A stretch of DNA of 34,184 nt from an uncultured Clostridia bacterium (GCA_947629875.1 CANRFK010000156.1:1-34184); one strand, 5' to 3'. Numbered from the stretch's first letter, positions 1 through 9,900 are shown. Notes: a model not told the origin generated them from the letters alone. Translations and numbers: made by a program.

Positions 1-183
1 AAATTGCAGAAGAAGGACGAGATGGCGGAAAAATACCTGCGCCTCTTCTGCCAGAAGACGGATACCGCCATCCAGTACGTGCAGCGCATTCTGCCCATCG
101 TCGCCGCGTCGCAGTCGGTCAAGAACAAGCCCGGCGAAGCGGAGTTCCTCGCAAGTTGGGTGAACGTGTGCGATTGGCAGTAA
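1..183 (+). CDS. Hypothetical protein, C-terminal part (5' truncated by window edge)
   Basis: Frame 1 open from the window start: KLQKKDEMAEKYLRLFCQKTDTAIQYVQRILPIVAASQSVKNKPGEAEFLASWVNVCDWQ, stop TAA at 181-183. Confidence 0.6.
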   Translation, partial: KLQKKDEMAEKYLRLFCQKTDTAIQYVQRILPIVAASQSVKNKPGEAEFLASWVNVCDWQ

Positions 184-308
184 AAAGGACGCGGGCAGGC
201 CGCAAGGCCGATTTCAGAGCAACGGGGCTCCCGCTGCTCTTCTCATGAAATTTGCGCGGCCGCCTTCAAGCGGCGCGACCCGCAAAAGATGACAGAGAGG
301 GGAAAAAG

Positions 309-788
309 ATGAACGTAGACAACAGACAATTCGGATACACTTCGCAACAGAACAAAAACAATTTCTATATCGACGACATACGCTTTGACCCCAAGCGGGA
401 AGGCTTTGCGAGGCAGCGGCAGATCTCCTATGTGATAGACAGATTTGCCTCCGTGAGCGACTGTATGAACCATATCGGGCCCGATACGCAGATCATACGG
501 GATATCAGGGACGATGTTAAAAGCAACCCGTCGAAGTACGGCGGCATCACTGTGACGGAGTTTTTGAATGCGTATAAGAATATCTTTGAGGGGATAAACG
601 AGATCTGCATTCTCTACAACCGGACGGGCAAGATGAACGACGCCATTTTCGCCAGAGGGTTCTCGTCCTTTAACGAAAATTTGTATAACAACCTCGTGGA
701 CGGCAAGCTCCACGTACAGGCATTCGTGCACGGAACCGTTCTCATGGGCAACTCCCTCGCGCCCCTCTATACGCCCGCCAAACGGTAA
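309..788 (+). CDS. Hypothetical protein
   Basis: ORF 252-788; the ATG at 309 (MNVDNRQFGYTSQQNKNN...) follows a purine-rich GAGAGGGGAAAAAG and is the likelier start. No family recognised. Confidence 0.6.
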   Translation: MNVDNRQFGYTSQQNKNNFYIDDIRFDPKREGFARQRQISYVIDRFASVSDCMNHIGPDTQIIRDIRDDVKSNPSKYGGITVTEFLNAYKNIFEGINEICILYNRTGKMNDAIFARGFSSFNENLYNNLVDGKLHVQAFVHGTVLMGNSLAPLYTPAKR

Positions 789-856
789 ACGGCGGCTTAT
801 CAGCGACGCGCAACATGCGCCGTTCCATGAAAACACAGCGCTCCGCGGTTTTTAAT

Positions 857-1117
857 ATGCACCCCAAAAGTTAGACAGTTTTGGAGGTGCATATTTTTAA
901 CGGTGCAATGGAGAACTTTTTCGGGCGGTTCAAAGTAGAGATGTTCTACGGTGAGAAGTTCGAGACAGCGGATGAATTCATCCGCTGTCTCGAAGAATAC
1001 ATCCACTACTACAACAACGAGAGAATTTCTCTCAAACTAAATGGAATGAGCCCGGTGCAATACCGAACTCATTCACAATTCGTCTAACTAAATCTTTGTC
1101 CAACTTTTGGGGTTCAC
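857..1117 (+). mobile_element. IS3-family insertion sequence remnant, internally deleted
   Basis: Imperfect terminal inverted repeats: left ACCCCAAAAGTTAGACA and right TGTCCAACTTTTGGGGT (reverse complement ACCCCAAAAGTTGGACA). The interior encodes the C-terminal end of an IS3 OrfB-type integrase. Confidence 0.75.
908..1087 (+). pseudogene. IS3-family transposase OrfB, C-terminal fragment
   Basis: MENFFGRFKVEMFYGEKFETADEFIRCLEEYIHYYNNERISLKLNGMSPVQYR is the typical rve C-terminus (ENFFGRFK.E...YI.YYN.ERI..KL.GMSPVQYR). The catalytic core upstream is missing. Confidence 0.8.
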
Positions 1118-1330
1118 TTCACTCCCTCATACCGACCCTCCCGCAGTCCGTTTCCTCATACCGAGCCGCCTTGGGCGGCGAGCGTATCTTCCCCCGAACG
1201 CAGTCCGTTTCCACCGTCCATCCCATTGCCCCCTCGCGGGGCAGAGCAAAAAAACGGGCGTCGGGGGCGGTTTTTTGCACCTGTGTGTGCAAAAACGGCA
1301 AATGTCACAGTTTTTTATGATTAAATTTAC

Positions 1331-1360
1331 TTGACATCGGGGGGGGTGTAATGGTAAGAT
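1331..1360 (+). promoter_or_regulatory. Sigma-A-type promoter upstream of the ABC transporter operon
   Basis: TTGACA (1331-1336), 18-nt spacer, TAAGAT (1355-1360). Confidence 0.5.
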
Positions 1361-1440
1361 GGACTTGGTATGCGGTGAAAATATTCGCTGGAATTGCATA
1401 AAATTGCGCGATTTGATCTTATATTTGCGGCACGGGCGCT

Positions 1441-2409
1441 GTGGGCATCGTCAAAAAAGCAACTACCCGGATGAAAAAGTGGCTCATGCGCCCTATTTTT
1501 AACAGGCGCACCCCGCTCCCGATCATCGCATGCGCGGTTCGGGCAAATAAAATTCATAGGAAACCATCCGGGAGGCAAACTAACGTGGGACGGAACAACA
1601 AAACAACCAAGCAGGCCGCGGTATCCCAAAAGGACGGCGCGCAAAAGGCGGCCGTAGCCGCGGCAAAGGGAATGGAGAACCACTTTATGCTGGAAGTCAA
1701 AGATTTATCGAAAAAGTACAGGAACAATCAACATTATTCCGCACGGAACGTCAATTTTTCGGTGGCGGCGGGGGAAGTCGTGGGACTCGTCGGGAGCAAC
1801 GGCGCGGGCAAATCCACCATCATCAAGAGCGTCATCGGCGTGCTCCCCTTTGCGGAGGGCACCATCAAGGTGGGCGGCTATGATATCGTCAAACAGCCCG
1901 AACAGGCCAAGCGGCTCATCGGGTATGTGCCCGACGACCACTCCGTCTATGAAAAACTGACGGGTAGGGAGTATATCAACTACATCGGGAGCCTCTACGG
2001 GGCGACCAAGGAGCAGAAGAAATTCGTGACGAACGAACTTGCCAAGCGGTTTGAGATCGCGTACGCGCTGGATGCGCAGATCGCGGGGTATTCGCACGGC
2101 ATGCGGCAGAAGATCTGCATTTTGGGCGCCATCACGCACAGACCCAAACTGTGGATCCTCGATGAGCCCATGGTCGGCCTCGACCACCAGACGATGGCGC
2201 TCCTCTGCGAGTACATCCGCGCCTATGCCGACGGGGAACACTGCGTGCTTTTCTCGTCGCACAACCTCGAAGTCGTCAAAAAGACGTGCGACAAGGTCGT
2301 TTTCATCAAGAAGGGGGAGGTGGCAAACACCGTCGACCTCACAAAGGAGAAGGATTTCGACCTCAACGGCTACTATACCGAGCTCAATGAGGTAAAGAAG
2401 GATGCGTGA
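1441..2409 (+). CDS. ABC transporter ATP-binding protein (true start may be about 1672 or 1687)
   Basis: Walker A GSNGAGKST, signature-like YSHGMRQK, Walker B LWILDEPMVGLD, H-loop SSHN. The first ~80 residues are basic and low-complexity and may be non-native; MLEVKDLSKKY is a classical start. Confidence 0.9.
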   Translation: MGIVKKATTRMKKWLMRPIFNRRTPLPIIACAVRANKIHRKPSGRQTNVGRNNKTTKQAAVSQKDGAQKAAVAAAKGMENHFMLEVKDLSKKYRNNQHYSARNVNFSVAAGEVVGLVGSNGAGKSTIIKSVIGVLPFAEGTIKVGGYDIVKQPEQAKRLIGYVPDDHSVYEKLTGREYINYIGSLYGATKEQKKFVTNELAKRFEIAYALDAQIAGYSHGMRQKICILGAITHRPKLWILDEPMVGLDHQTMALLCEYIRAYADGEHCVLFSSHNLEVVKKTCDKVVFIKKGEVANTVDLTKEKDFDLNGYYTELNEVKKDA

Positions 2410-4003
2410 ATTTATCCGCTTGCAACTCAAATTGAAGTGGGGCTTCAACCGCAACAACAACAAGGCGAGCGCCCTCATGACGGCGTTTGCGGCGCTCCTT
2501 GCCGTTGCCGTTGCGCTGGCGCTCGTTTGGGCGCTCTCGTTCGTCCTGAAGTCCGCCATCTCCTCTGCACCGAGGCAGCTGTCCTTGCTCTACCTCACCA
2601 TAATTATGATCGGGCTCACGGTTGCCGCGACGGGCATGCAGATGAAGCGGCTGTACCGCCCCGCAGATCTTCTCATCACGGCGCGCTTTCCCCTGAGCCC
2701 GTTCAAGCAGTTCATCAGCTATCTCATTTTGAACTACATCGACCTCACCATCTATTCTGCGGTGATGGTCGTGCCCGTGATGGTGGTGTTCGGCATTGCG
2801 ATGCGCTGCATCACCTTTGTCTATATTTTGGGCGTGCTCCTCGGCGCCCTCCTCATGCCGCTCATCCCGTTTGCGGTCTCCATCTTCCTTGCGATCCCCG
2901 CGGTGTATCTCGTCACGCTGCTCGAAAAGAACGGCATCGTGATGCTCGCCGTGTTCATCGCCGTGTTGGTGGGCGCATTCGTGCTGTACGACTATATCCT
3001 CACCGTGCTTGCGCGGTTCTTCATCCACAGGAATTGGGAGGAGGGCACGCTGGCAATTTGGGAAAATCTATTGAAGGGGCTGGATGCATATTATAATCCC
3101 GCGTACTACCTCGGCAACGTCATCTTCTTCAAGGGATTCGGGCTCGGCATCGGGGCGATCCTCGGGGCGGCGTTCGTTCTCATCGCGGGCGGGGTGGCGC
3201 TTGCCCGCATCGTATGCGCGAACTTCCGGGAGAGGGCGCTCGATACGGGCTTCGGCGTGCGCGTGAGGCGTTCCAAGGTGGATGGCTACGGGAGCGCGCG
3301 TGCCATCTTCCGCTATCAGTTCAAGGAGATCCTGCGGACAAAGACGTACTCGTATTTCTATCTCGGCGTGGCGATCTCCACCCCCGTTATGGTGTTTTTC
3401 TGCAATCGGCTCGTGGCGATGGTGGGCGAAGCGCACATCGGCGCGGGCATCAACTTCGGCGCGTCCATGCTCGTCGTCGCCGTGTTCATGGCGATGATCT
3501 GCTCCTTCACGGGCTCTGTTTTGAGCGTGGAGGGCAAGAAGTTCTACATCACAAAACTCGTGCCCGTCGGGTACAGGACGCAGCTGCTCATCAAGGGGCT
3601 TCTGAACATCGCGGTGAGCACGGTCGCGCTTGCGATCAGCGCCGTCGTGATGGCATGTCTCAAATTTTTGAGCGGCGCGGAGATGGCGGTGCTCGTCGTA
3701 ACGCAGTTCGTCCTCTCCGCGGGGCTCGTGTTCAACGGCATCAACCTCAACCTCGCCAACCCCAACTTGAAGCCCAAGGCGAACGGCGAGGCGGAGGAGA
3801 TCAATATCACCTACATGCTGCTCATCGGGCTGGCGGTGGCCGCGCTCCTCGGCGCGTGCAGCATCATCCTCCCGAACGGAACCGCAAGCAGGACGACGGC
3901 GGCCTATCTCATTGCCGTGGCGGCCGCGATCGTCTATGCGGCGGTGAATTTCGTCGTGTTCTGGTTTACGGCGGATAAAAAATATCGGAAAATCGAGGTC
4001 TGA
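2402..4003 (+). CDS. ABC transporter permease (multi-TM membrane protein)
   Basis: 533 aa with many hydrophobic segments; overlaps the end of the ATPase ORF by 8 nt, indicating translational coupling. Confidence 0.8.
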   Translation: MREFIRLQLKLKWGFNRNNNKASALMTAFAALLAVAVALALVWALSFVLKSAISSAPRQLSLLYLTIIMIGLTVAATGMQMKRLYRPADLLITARFPLSPFKQFISYLILNYIDLTIYSAVMVVPVMVVFGIAMRCITFVYILGVLLGALLMPLIPFAVSIFLAIPAVYLVTLLEKNGIVMLAVFIAVLVGAFVLYDYILTVLARFFIHRNWEEGTLAIWENLLKGLDAYYNPAYYLGNVIFFKGFGLGIGAILGAAFVLIAGGVALARIVCANFRERALDTGFGVRVRRSKVDGYGSARAIFRYQFKEILRTKTYSYFYLGVAISTPVMVFFCNRLVAMVGEAHIGAGINFGASMLVVAVFMAMICSFTGSVLSVEGKKFYITKLVPVGYRTQLLIKGLLNIAVSTVALAISAVVMACLKFLSGAEMAVLVVTQFVLSAGLVFNGINLNLANPNLKPKANGEAEEINITYMLLIGLAVAALLGACSIILPNGTASRTTAAYLIAVAAAIVYAAVNFVVFWFTADKKYRKIEV

Positions 4004-4014
4004 AAAGGTACGCT

Positions 4015-7000
4015 ATGAAAAAATTGATGACGTCCGCGATCATTATACTGCCACTCATCATTCTTGCCATCTTGCTTGTGAGCGGGGCGATCAAGAGCTT
4101 GTTTACGCATATCTACGTGGAATCGGTGGAATTTACAGACGCCGAAACTTTGACGCTCGTGATGGACGACGAGGAGAACCCGCCTTCCGGGCAGCTCGAG
4201 GTCAACGTGTTCCCGCTCAAAGCGGCCAACCGCGATATCGTGTTCAGCATGGGCGATGAGAAGATCGCCACCGTGGATGCAAACGGCAAGGTCGTTGCAA
4301 AGTACTACGGCACGACGACGGTCACCGTCACAAGCGTGGAGAACAAGACCAAGTTCGCGCAGAAAAGGGTCATCGTGACGGACAGCCGCGTGCACGATAT
4401 CCTCATTCACAGCCACGCCGAAGAGATATACGTCGGCGATATCGGCGTGCGGCTCACGGCGGAAGTTTTGCCCGAAGGGGCGAACAACAAGAACATCGAG
4501 TGGTCGACCGATGCGCCCGCGGACGTCCTCACCATCGATAAAAAGACGGGCATCGTGACGTGCCTCGGCACGAGCAGGGAGCTGGAGGGCGGCGTTGTAA
4601 CGGTCACCGCGACCTCCGTGGATAACCCCGAGGTGACGGCAACGACGGTCATCCGCTGCCATCAGCCCCTTTCGGGCATCTCCGCGGAGGATACGCCCGT
4701 CATCACGGCGCAGAAAACGTTGCAGTTCCCCGCCGTCGCGCCCCATCCCGCCGATGCGACCTATTCACTGGCATACACCTCGTCGGATACGGACATCGCC
4801 ACGGTGGATAGCAAGGGCACGATCGTGTTCCACAGCTACGGTTTTGTCAGGATCACGGCGACCGCCCGCGACGGCAGGAACCACGAAGATACCGTCTCGG
4901 TGGATTACGACAGCACGTACGGCTACTACGAGGGCGCCCTCTTCGGCTCGACGCGCGAGTACACCGTCGATTACGATGAGATCCTTCTGGCGGGCGGCGA
5001 GCTTCCCATTCACTTCCTCGAGGAGACCCCCGAGGGCTCCGACCACGAAATTACGGATGTCACGTTCGAAAACCCCGATCCGGACGGAGCCGCTCTCATC
5101 AACTATGACGAAGCCGCGCAGACCTTCTCCCTGAACAACGTGGGCGACGTTCTCAAACTCGGCAGGGTGAAGATCACCGTGCACGCCAACAAATACGACC
5201 GCGGCGGCCACACCGTAAAGAGCGTGACCGACGACGTCTGCTTCGTGAACATCACGCGCAAGACGCAGTCCCTCGCCTTTGTCGCGGGCGGCACGGAGAC
5301 CACCGAATTTTCCGTTTCCGGCCTCGATGCAACGATGAGCATCTCGTTCTCCGAGCGCGAAGCGGCGTCGGGCGATGCCGTTGTCGTGCGCGCCGAGCCC
5401 GCCAACCATACCGATAAGATCGCGTACTCCCTCGAGAGCGCCTGCGCCGAGATGAACGGCACAACGCTCAAATTCAACGGCGAGGGCACCGCCACCGTCA
5501 CCGTTTCGGCGGAGAGCGGCGCGAAGAAAGAACTCACCGTCACCTTCACGCGGAGAGAGGCGCAGGATAAGACCGTCCGGCTCAACGACGGCACGCCCGA
5601 AGCCGGCCTTTCGCTCTCCCTTTCCCCGGACGGCAGAAGCGATAAGGCCGTGCTCGAATTCCTCGTGCCCGACGGCTACACCGCGAGGATCCGCTCCGAC
5701 CGTGAGGACGTCGTAAAGGTGGAGGGCAAAAAGCTCATTCCCCAAAACGGCGGCTTTGCAACGATCACCGTCACTTTCGAGCCCGTCGCGGGCGTCTCGT
5801 TACACGATGCGGGCGCGCCGCAGGGCTATTCCGTGAACGTGTATGTCGACCGCTCCGTGCAGACGGCGGATATCGCCTTCTCCGTGGGGGAAGCGTCCGT
5901 CGCGGCGGGCGGCGAGTTCGTCACCTCCAAGAAGAGCGCCCAACTCACCATCACCCTCAACGCGGCAAACGGCGCCATGGAGGGCAAAACGCTCGTCGTC
6001 GGCGGCGAGGAACTGACGCAGTTCACGGAGGCGGGAACGCAGCGCACCTACAAAAAGATGATGGACTTCGGCGGCGCGCGGAGCCTGCCCGTCACGGCGG
6101 CCGTGCAGTACACGCAGGAGGCGGCGGCGTGCGACGCGAGCAAGACGGGCACGCAGACTTCCTCCGCCTGCACGCTCCGCTCGACGCAGGGCGAGATCAC
6201 GGGCGGGCTCACCGTGAAGCACGGCGAAACGCTCTTCGGGGAAGGCAGCAACAAGCTCACCTTCAACAACCTCGGCGAGACCGCCCAAACGACGCTCACG
6301 TTCTCGGTGGAAGATCCCGACCCCGCGGACTTCGTGTTGCAGGACAATGTGGATACGGCTACACTCAAAGAGGCATTGGAAAAGGACGGATATCTGAACG
6401 CGGAGCTCAACTTTGCGGATAAAAACACCCTGACGGCGCAGCTCACCGCGCGCAAGGGGACGTATGAAGGCGATCAGACGCTGATGCTGACGGTCGCGGG
6501 CAAGACCGTGAACATCGTCATCGAGGTGCTCGTCCCCGCCGACAAAATTTCGGTGAACTACGGCGATACCCCGCTCAACGAGGGCGAAAATTACGCCACC
6601 TTCCTCTCCGGGCTCTCCTTTACCGTGAAGCTCTCCCGCGCGGACGGGCAAACCGTCTCCAATGCGTGCAGAACGCTCTCCGCCGCGTTCAACGGCGAGC
6701 CCGTAGCGGCAACGCCCGATCGCGACGGCGCCCTCTCCTTCACCGTCACAGTGACGCCGGCCGCCGAAAGCGGGGAACTCTCCCTCACCGCAGAGGGCGG
6801 CCTCGCCGCGTTCAAGGTGCAGCTCGAAAAGCTTTTGGTGAGCGAATGCGCCTTCACCTACTATATCACTTACACATACGGGCTGGTCGAGGATGCTCCC
6901 GAACCCCGCTTCGAGATCAAGGTCGGCGAAAAGAACGATCCCATCTTCTTCCCGCGCGGGCTCACGAGTTTTGAACTTCACATCGGGCAAATTGCCGATC

Positions 7001-9723
7001 CCAACCGCCTCGGCAACTTCGTGGACGATGCGCCGACATCGCACTTCTACATCAAGGAAGAGGGCTGGCAGTGCGAATATCACACGACGTCGGGCTCGGC
7101 GGGCTACCTCACCGTGACCGTGCCCGAGGATAAGGAGTTCTTCACGGGCGAAGAGATCACCTTCGTCTGCCCCGACGGCGAAGGCGGCGAGGCGGAGACG
7201 ACCCTCACCCTCACCCTGCCCAACGTGCGCGCCGTCAGCATGACGGGCTACGATAACGGCGTCGCCACCGACGTCTACAAGGGCTACCAGCAGGTGCGCG
7301 TGTTCGCAAAGCACAGCGACTACGGCGACGGCAAGGTGGTCGATTACTACCGCGTCCCCTTCAAGGCGGAGGCCTCTGTCAAGGTGGAAACCGCGCCCGG
7401 CTACGCCGTGTGGAATATCTCGACCCATAACGATAAGACGGGCGAGCGCAAACTCCTCGTCACGCAGACGTGGACGACCGTCACCTACTACAAGAACGGC
7501 GATAAGGCGCAGGCCGAAACCTACACCGTCGAACAGGTCACGGACGGGGAAGGCACGGTGAAGCCCTCCACGTTAAAGGCGGCGGGCGGAACGACGATCG
7601 CCGAGGGCGGCGTGTACAAAGTGCAGGGCGCAGAGCAGGTGCCGTGGGTCGACGTGTTCGCCGAGGAAGGCTACGCGCACATCTACTTCGGGGCGTTTAC
7701 GGGTCTCTCGGAGACGGATATTCAAAACGACCTCTTCGGCAACTTCGGCGAACAGGCGGCGTGGGAAGTCCCGTACAAAGAGGGGCAGAAGAATATCGAG
7801 GGGAAAGATATCTCGCCCTCCGGCGGCGCATTCTCCTACCTCCGCGTGGCCGTCGGCGACGGCACCGTGGATAGCACACAGGCCACCGTGGACGATGAGA
7901 AGAACAACGCAAATACGCACTTCAACTTCAACATTCTGGAAGACGCCGCGCTCGTCAACGTGTTCAACGCTACGGGCTACTATGCGCACAACAAGCTGGT
8001 GTTGCACAACAATCTCTACGGCGGCAAGAACGAGGCGGTCTCCGCTCCTTCGGCCGACCGTAATTGTAACGAGAATGAGTTGACGGACGAAGCGTATACC
8101 AAGGCGAAAGCAGACGATTTGATTTTGGATAAAGCCGTCAATGATAGCGTCTCGGGCGGCACAGACAACAGTTCCTATGCCAACAAAAATACCGTCTACG
8201 GCAACGGGTATCAGATCAACCTCAACGCGTTGAATACCATGATCATCGGTTCCACAAAATTCATGAACAACAATAACGGCACCGAAAATACGGGTTATCA
8301 TACGCAGTTCATCAATATCTACAACGTGAATCTGAAAGGGCGCAACGATACGGATAAAGTGGTTTCCACGCGCATGGGCGTCTATTTCAGCGTTCGCAAC
8401 GCGTATTATTCCACAATTCAAAATTACGGCAAGTTGTTCAATGGAAGTCTCCGCGCCAAAAATACCGTGTTTCGGAATGCGGCTATGGCGGCGATCGAGT
8501 TGTGGAACGATAGGAATAAGACGTTAGCGCAAAGCCCTGCATGCGTCGATTATCTCGAAAATGTCACGATCGTCAATGCAAAGCGCGCGATTATTTTGGA
8601 AAATCACGGCGGGCATACCTTGAATATCAAAGGCTATCTCGATGCGTTGAATTACAATTCGTTCAATGAAATCAAGGATTTGGCCACGGGAGGGTTGATA
8701 ACTGACGAAATGGTACTCCAACTTCTCGCCGGCTCCGCGGCATTTAATGAGCAAAGCATCGATAAGTACCTGGAATGGTTTGGATGCGATTACTCTGTCA
8801 CATTGAGCAGCGGCAACATGGATGGGGCAAACAATTTCTTTGTAAACCCGATGATCATTGACACCTCTTATGATGAAGGCGCGACGAAACAAGTTACAGG
8901 AAAGCATACCAAGTATGGTATAGGGCCCAAAGACTTTTATATAGATGAAAACGGTGACGTCATACGGGGGGATAGTACGTATACGATTAAACCGGAAGAT
9001 CCAAACGCATGGGTGTGGACTGAAAGCGCTACCAATGTAGGCGGCGTCGGCGGTGTCATCAATGTTTGGGATGAAGGCCAGCAAAAATATCTCGATAGAA
9101 AGACCGATTCGGGAAAATCGAATTTCGCAACTCCGTTGTCCGGTCTGGATCATATTGACCCGCGTTTCATTCAAGAGGACATTTTGAAAAAATATGAAGC
9201 CAAATTTGGGAGTGCCAGCACGTGGGGCAACAGTCTGATAACAGGCTACACCTTAAACACGCCGAATACTATCGACGGCGGACTATGCACTGTTACTCCG
9301 GACAATTCTGACGGCACGTATAGCTTTTACAAATTCACCGCAACGGCAACGCGTCCCTACTTGTGGAAGTTGTTGAATGCCGAACGCGATATCCGCCTTC
9401 TCTGCGAATACGTCGATATTCAGGGAGACGGAACGCCCATTCTGAATACCGACCATATCCTGTGGCACTTGCAGAAGTCGTACCGCGATCTGTCGCTTGT
9501 CAACAAGGGCCCCGACTGCGTACAGCCCGAAGAAAACGCAAGAGAGCCCGACCATATCACCGCGCTCAAACAGTCGCTCATCGCTGCAAGGGATAAATAC
9601 AATTGGGACGGCACTTGGCCGGACGACACCACGCTCCAAGATGCCCTCGACGCCGCCGCTCCCGCGCTTGCCATGAACGAACTCCTCTCCGAGACGGTCA
9701 TTCCCTCCAAGCGCGCCTACTGA
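4015..9723 (+). CDS. Very large membrane-anchored protein with N-terminal bacterial Ig-like (Big_2) domains and a possible beta-helix-like C-terminal region
   Basis: 1902 aa; one N-terminal TM (IIILPLIILAILLVSGAIKSLF); Big_2-style motifs (ATVDANGKVVAKYYGTTTVTVTS; WSTDAPADVLTIDKKTGIVTCLG; TDIATVDSKGTIVFHSYGFVRITATA). Starts 11 bp after the permease. Confidence 0.8.
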   Translation: MKKLMTSAIIILPLIILAILLVSGAIKSLFTHIYVESVEFTDAETLTLVMDDEENPPSGQLEVNVFPLKAANRDIVFSMGDEKIATVDANGKVVAKYYGTTTVTVTSVENKTKFAQKRVIVTDSRVHDILIHSHAEEIYVGDIGVRLTAEVLPEGANNKNIEWSTDAPADVLTIDKKTGIVTCLGTSRELEGGVVTVTATSVDNPEVTATTVIRCHQPLSGISAEDTPVITAQKTLQFPAVAPHPADATYSLAYTSSDTDIATVDSKGTIVFHSYGFVRITATARDGRNHEDTVSVDYDSTYGYYEGALFGSTREYTVDYDEILLAGGELPIHFLEETPEGSDHEITDVTFENPDPDGAALINYDEAAQTFSLNNVGDVLKLGRVKITVHANKYDRGGHTVKSVTDDVCFVNITRKTQSLAFVAGGTETTEFSVSGLDATMSISFSEREAASGDAVVVRAEPANHTDKIAYSLESACAEMNGTTLKFNGEGTATVTVSAESGAKKELTVTFTRREAQDKTVRLNDGTPEAGLSLSLSPDGRSDKAVLEFLVPDGYTARIRSDREDVVKVEGKKLIPQNGGFATITVTFEPVAGVSLHDAGAPQGYSVNVYVDRSVQTADIAFSVGEASVAAGGEFVTSKKSAQLTITLNAANGAMEGKTLVVGGEELTQFTEAGTQRTYKKMMDFGGARSLPVTAAVQYTQEAAACDASKTGTQTSSACTLRSTQGEITGGLTVKHGETLFGEGSNKLTFNNLGETAQTTLTFSVEDPDPADFVLQDNVDTATLKEALEKDGYLNAELNFADKNTLTAQLTARKGTYEGDQTLMLTVAGKTVNIVIEVLVPADKISVNYGDTPLNEGENYATFLSGLSFTVKLSRADGQTVSNACRTLSAAFNGEPVAATPDRDGALSFTVTVTPAAESGELSLTAEGGLAAFKVQLEKLLVSECAFTYYITYTYGLVEDAPEPRFEIKVGEKNDPIFFPRGLTSFELHIGQIADPNRLGNFVDDAPTSHFYIKEEGWQCEYHTTSGSAGYLTVTVPEDKEFFTGEEITFVCPDGEGGEAETTLTLTLPNVRAVSMTGYDNGVATDVYKGYQQVRVFAKHSDYGDGKVVDYYRVPFKAEASVKVETAPGYAVWNISTHNDKTGERKLLVTQTWTTVTYYKNGDKAQAETYTVEQVTDGEGTVKPSTLKAAGGTTIAEGGVYKVQGAEQVPWVDVFAEEGYAHIYFGAFTGLSETDIQNDLFGNFGEQAAWEVPYKEGQKNIEGKDISPSGGAFSYLRVAVGDGTVDSTQATVDDEKNNANTHFNFNILEDAALVNVFNATGYYAHNKLVLHNNLYGGKNEAVSAPSADRNCNENELTDEAYTKAKADDLILDKAVNDSVSGGTDNSSYANKNTVYGNGYQINLNALNTMIIGSTKFMNNNNGTENTGYHTQFINIYNVNLKGRNDTDKVVSTRMGVYFSVRNAYYSTIQNYGKLFNGSLRAKNTVFRNAAMAAIELWNDRNKTLAQSPACVDYLENVTIVNAKRAIILENHGGHTLNIKGYLDALNYNSFNEIKDLATGGLITDEMVLQLLAGSAAFNEQSIDKYLEWFGCDYSVTLSSGNMDGANNFFVNPMIIDTSYDEGATKQVTGKHTKYGIGPKDFYIDENGDVIRGDSTYTIKPEDPNAWVWTESATNVGGVGGVINVWDEGQQKYLDRKTDSGKSNFATPLSGLDHIDPRFIQEDILKKYEAKFGSASTWGNSLITGYTLNTPNTIDGGLCTVTPDNSDGTYSFYKFTATATRPYLWKLLNAERDIRLLCEYVDIQGDGTPILNTDHILWHLQKSYRDLSLVNKGPDCVQPEENAREPDHITALKQSLIAARDKYNWDGTWPDDTTLQDALDAAAPALAMNELLSETVIPSKRAY

Positions 9724-9773
9724 GCCCCAATAAGGTGTGGCATTATCCCGCCCACCCACCCCATAATAAGGCG

Positions 9774-9819
9774 CCCACCCCCCTGCCCCCCCTCCTTGGA
9801 GGGGGGGCAGGGGGGTGGG
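9774..9819. repeat. Perfect 22-bp inverted repeat (poly-C/poly-G hairpin)
   Basis: CCCACCCCCCTGCCCCCCCTCC-TT-GGAGGGGGGGCAGGGGGGTGGG. Confidence 0.9.
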
Positions 9820-9854
9820 TCTATCCCCCTCCGCCCGCGCGGCTTATTAGTATG

Positions 9855-9900
9855 ATATCCCCCTCCCCATTTCGGGGAGGGGGACACAGGGGGAGGGGCA
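9855..9900. repeat. Hairpin repeat family 1, copy 1
   Basis: ATATCCCCCTCCCC-atttc-GGGGAGGGGGacACAGGGGGAGGGGC; same layout as 10108-10161. Confidence 0.8.

Noticed and set aside
5800-7428. 542-aa antisense ORF opposite the Big_2 gene
   Set aside because: Antisense shadow ORF of GC-rich coding DNA; His/Arg/Val-rich composition with no recognisable domain.
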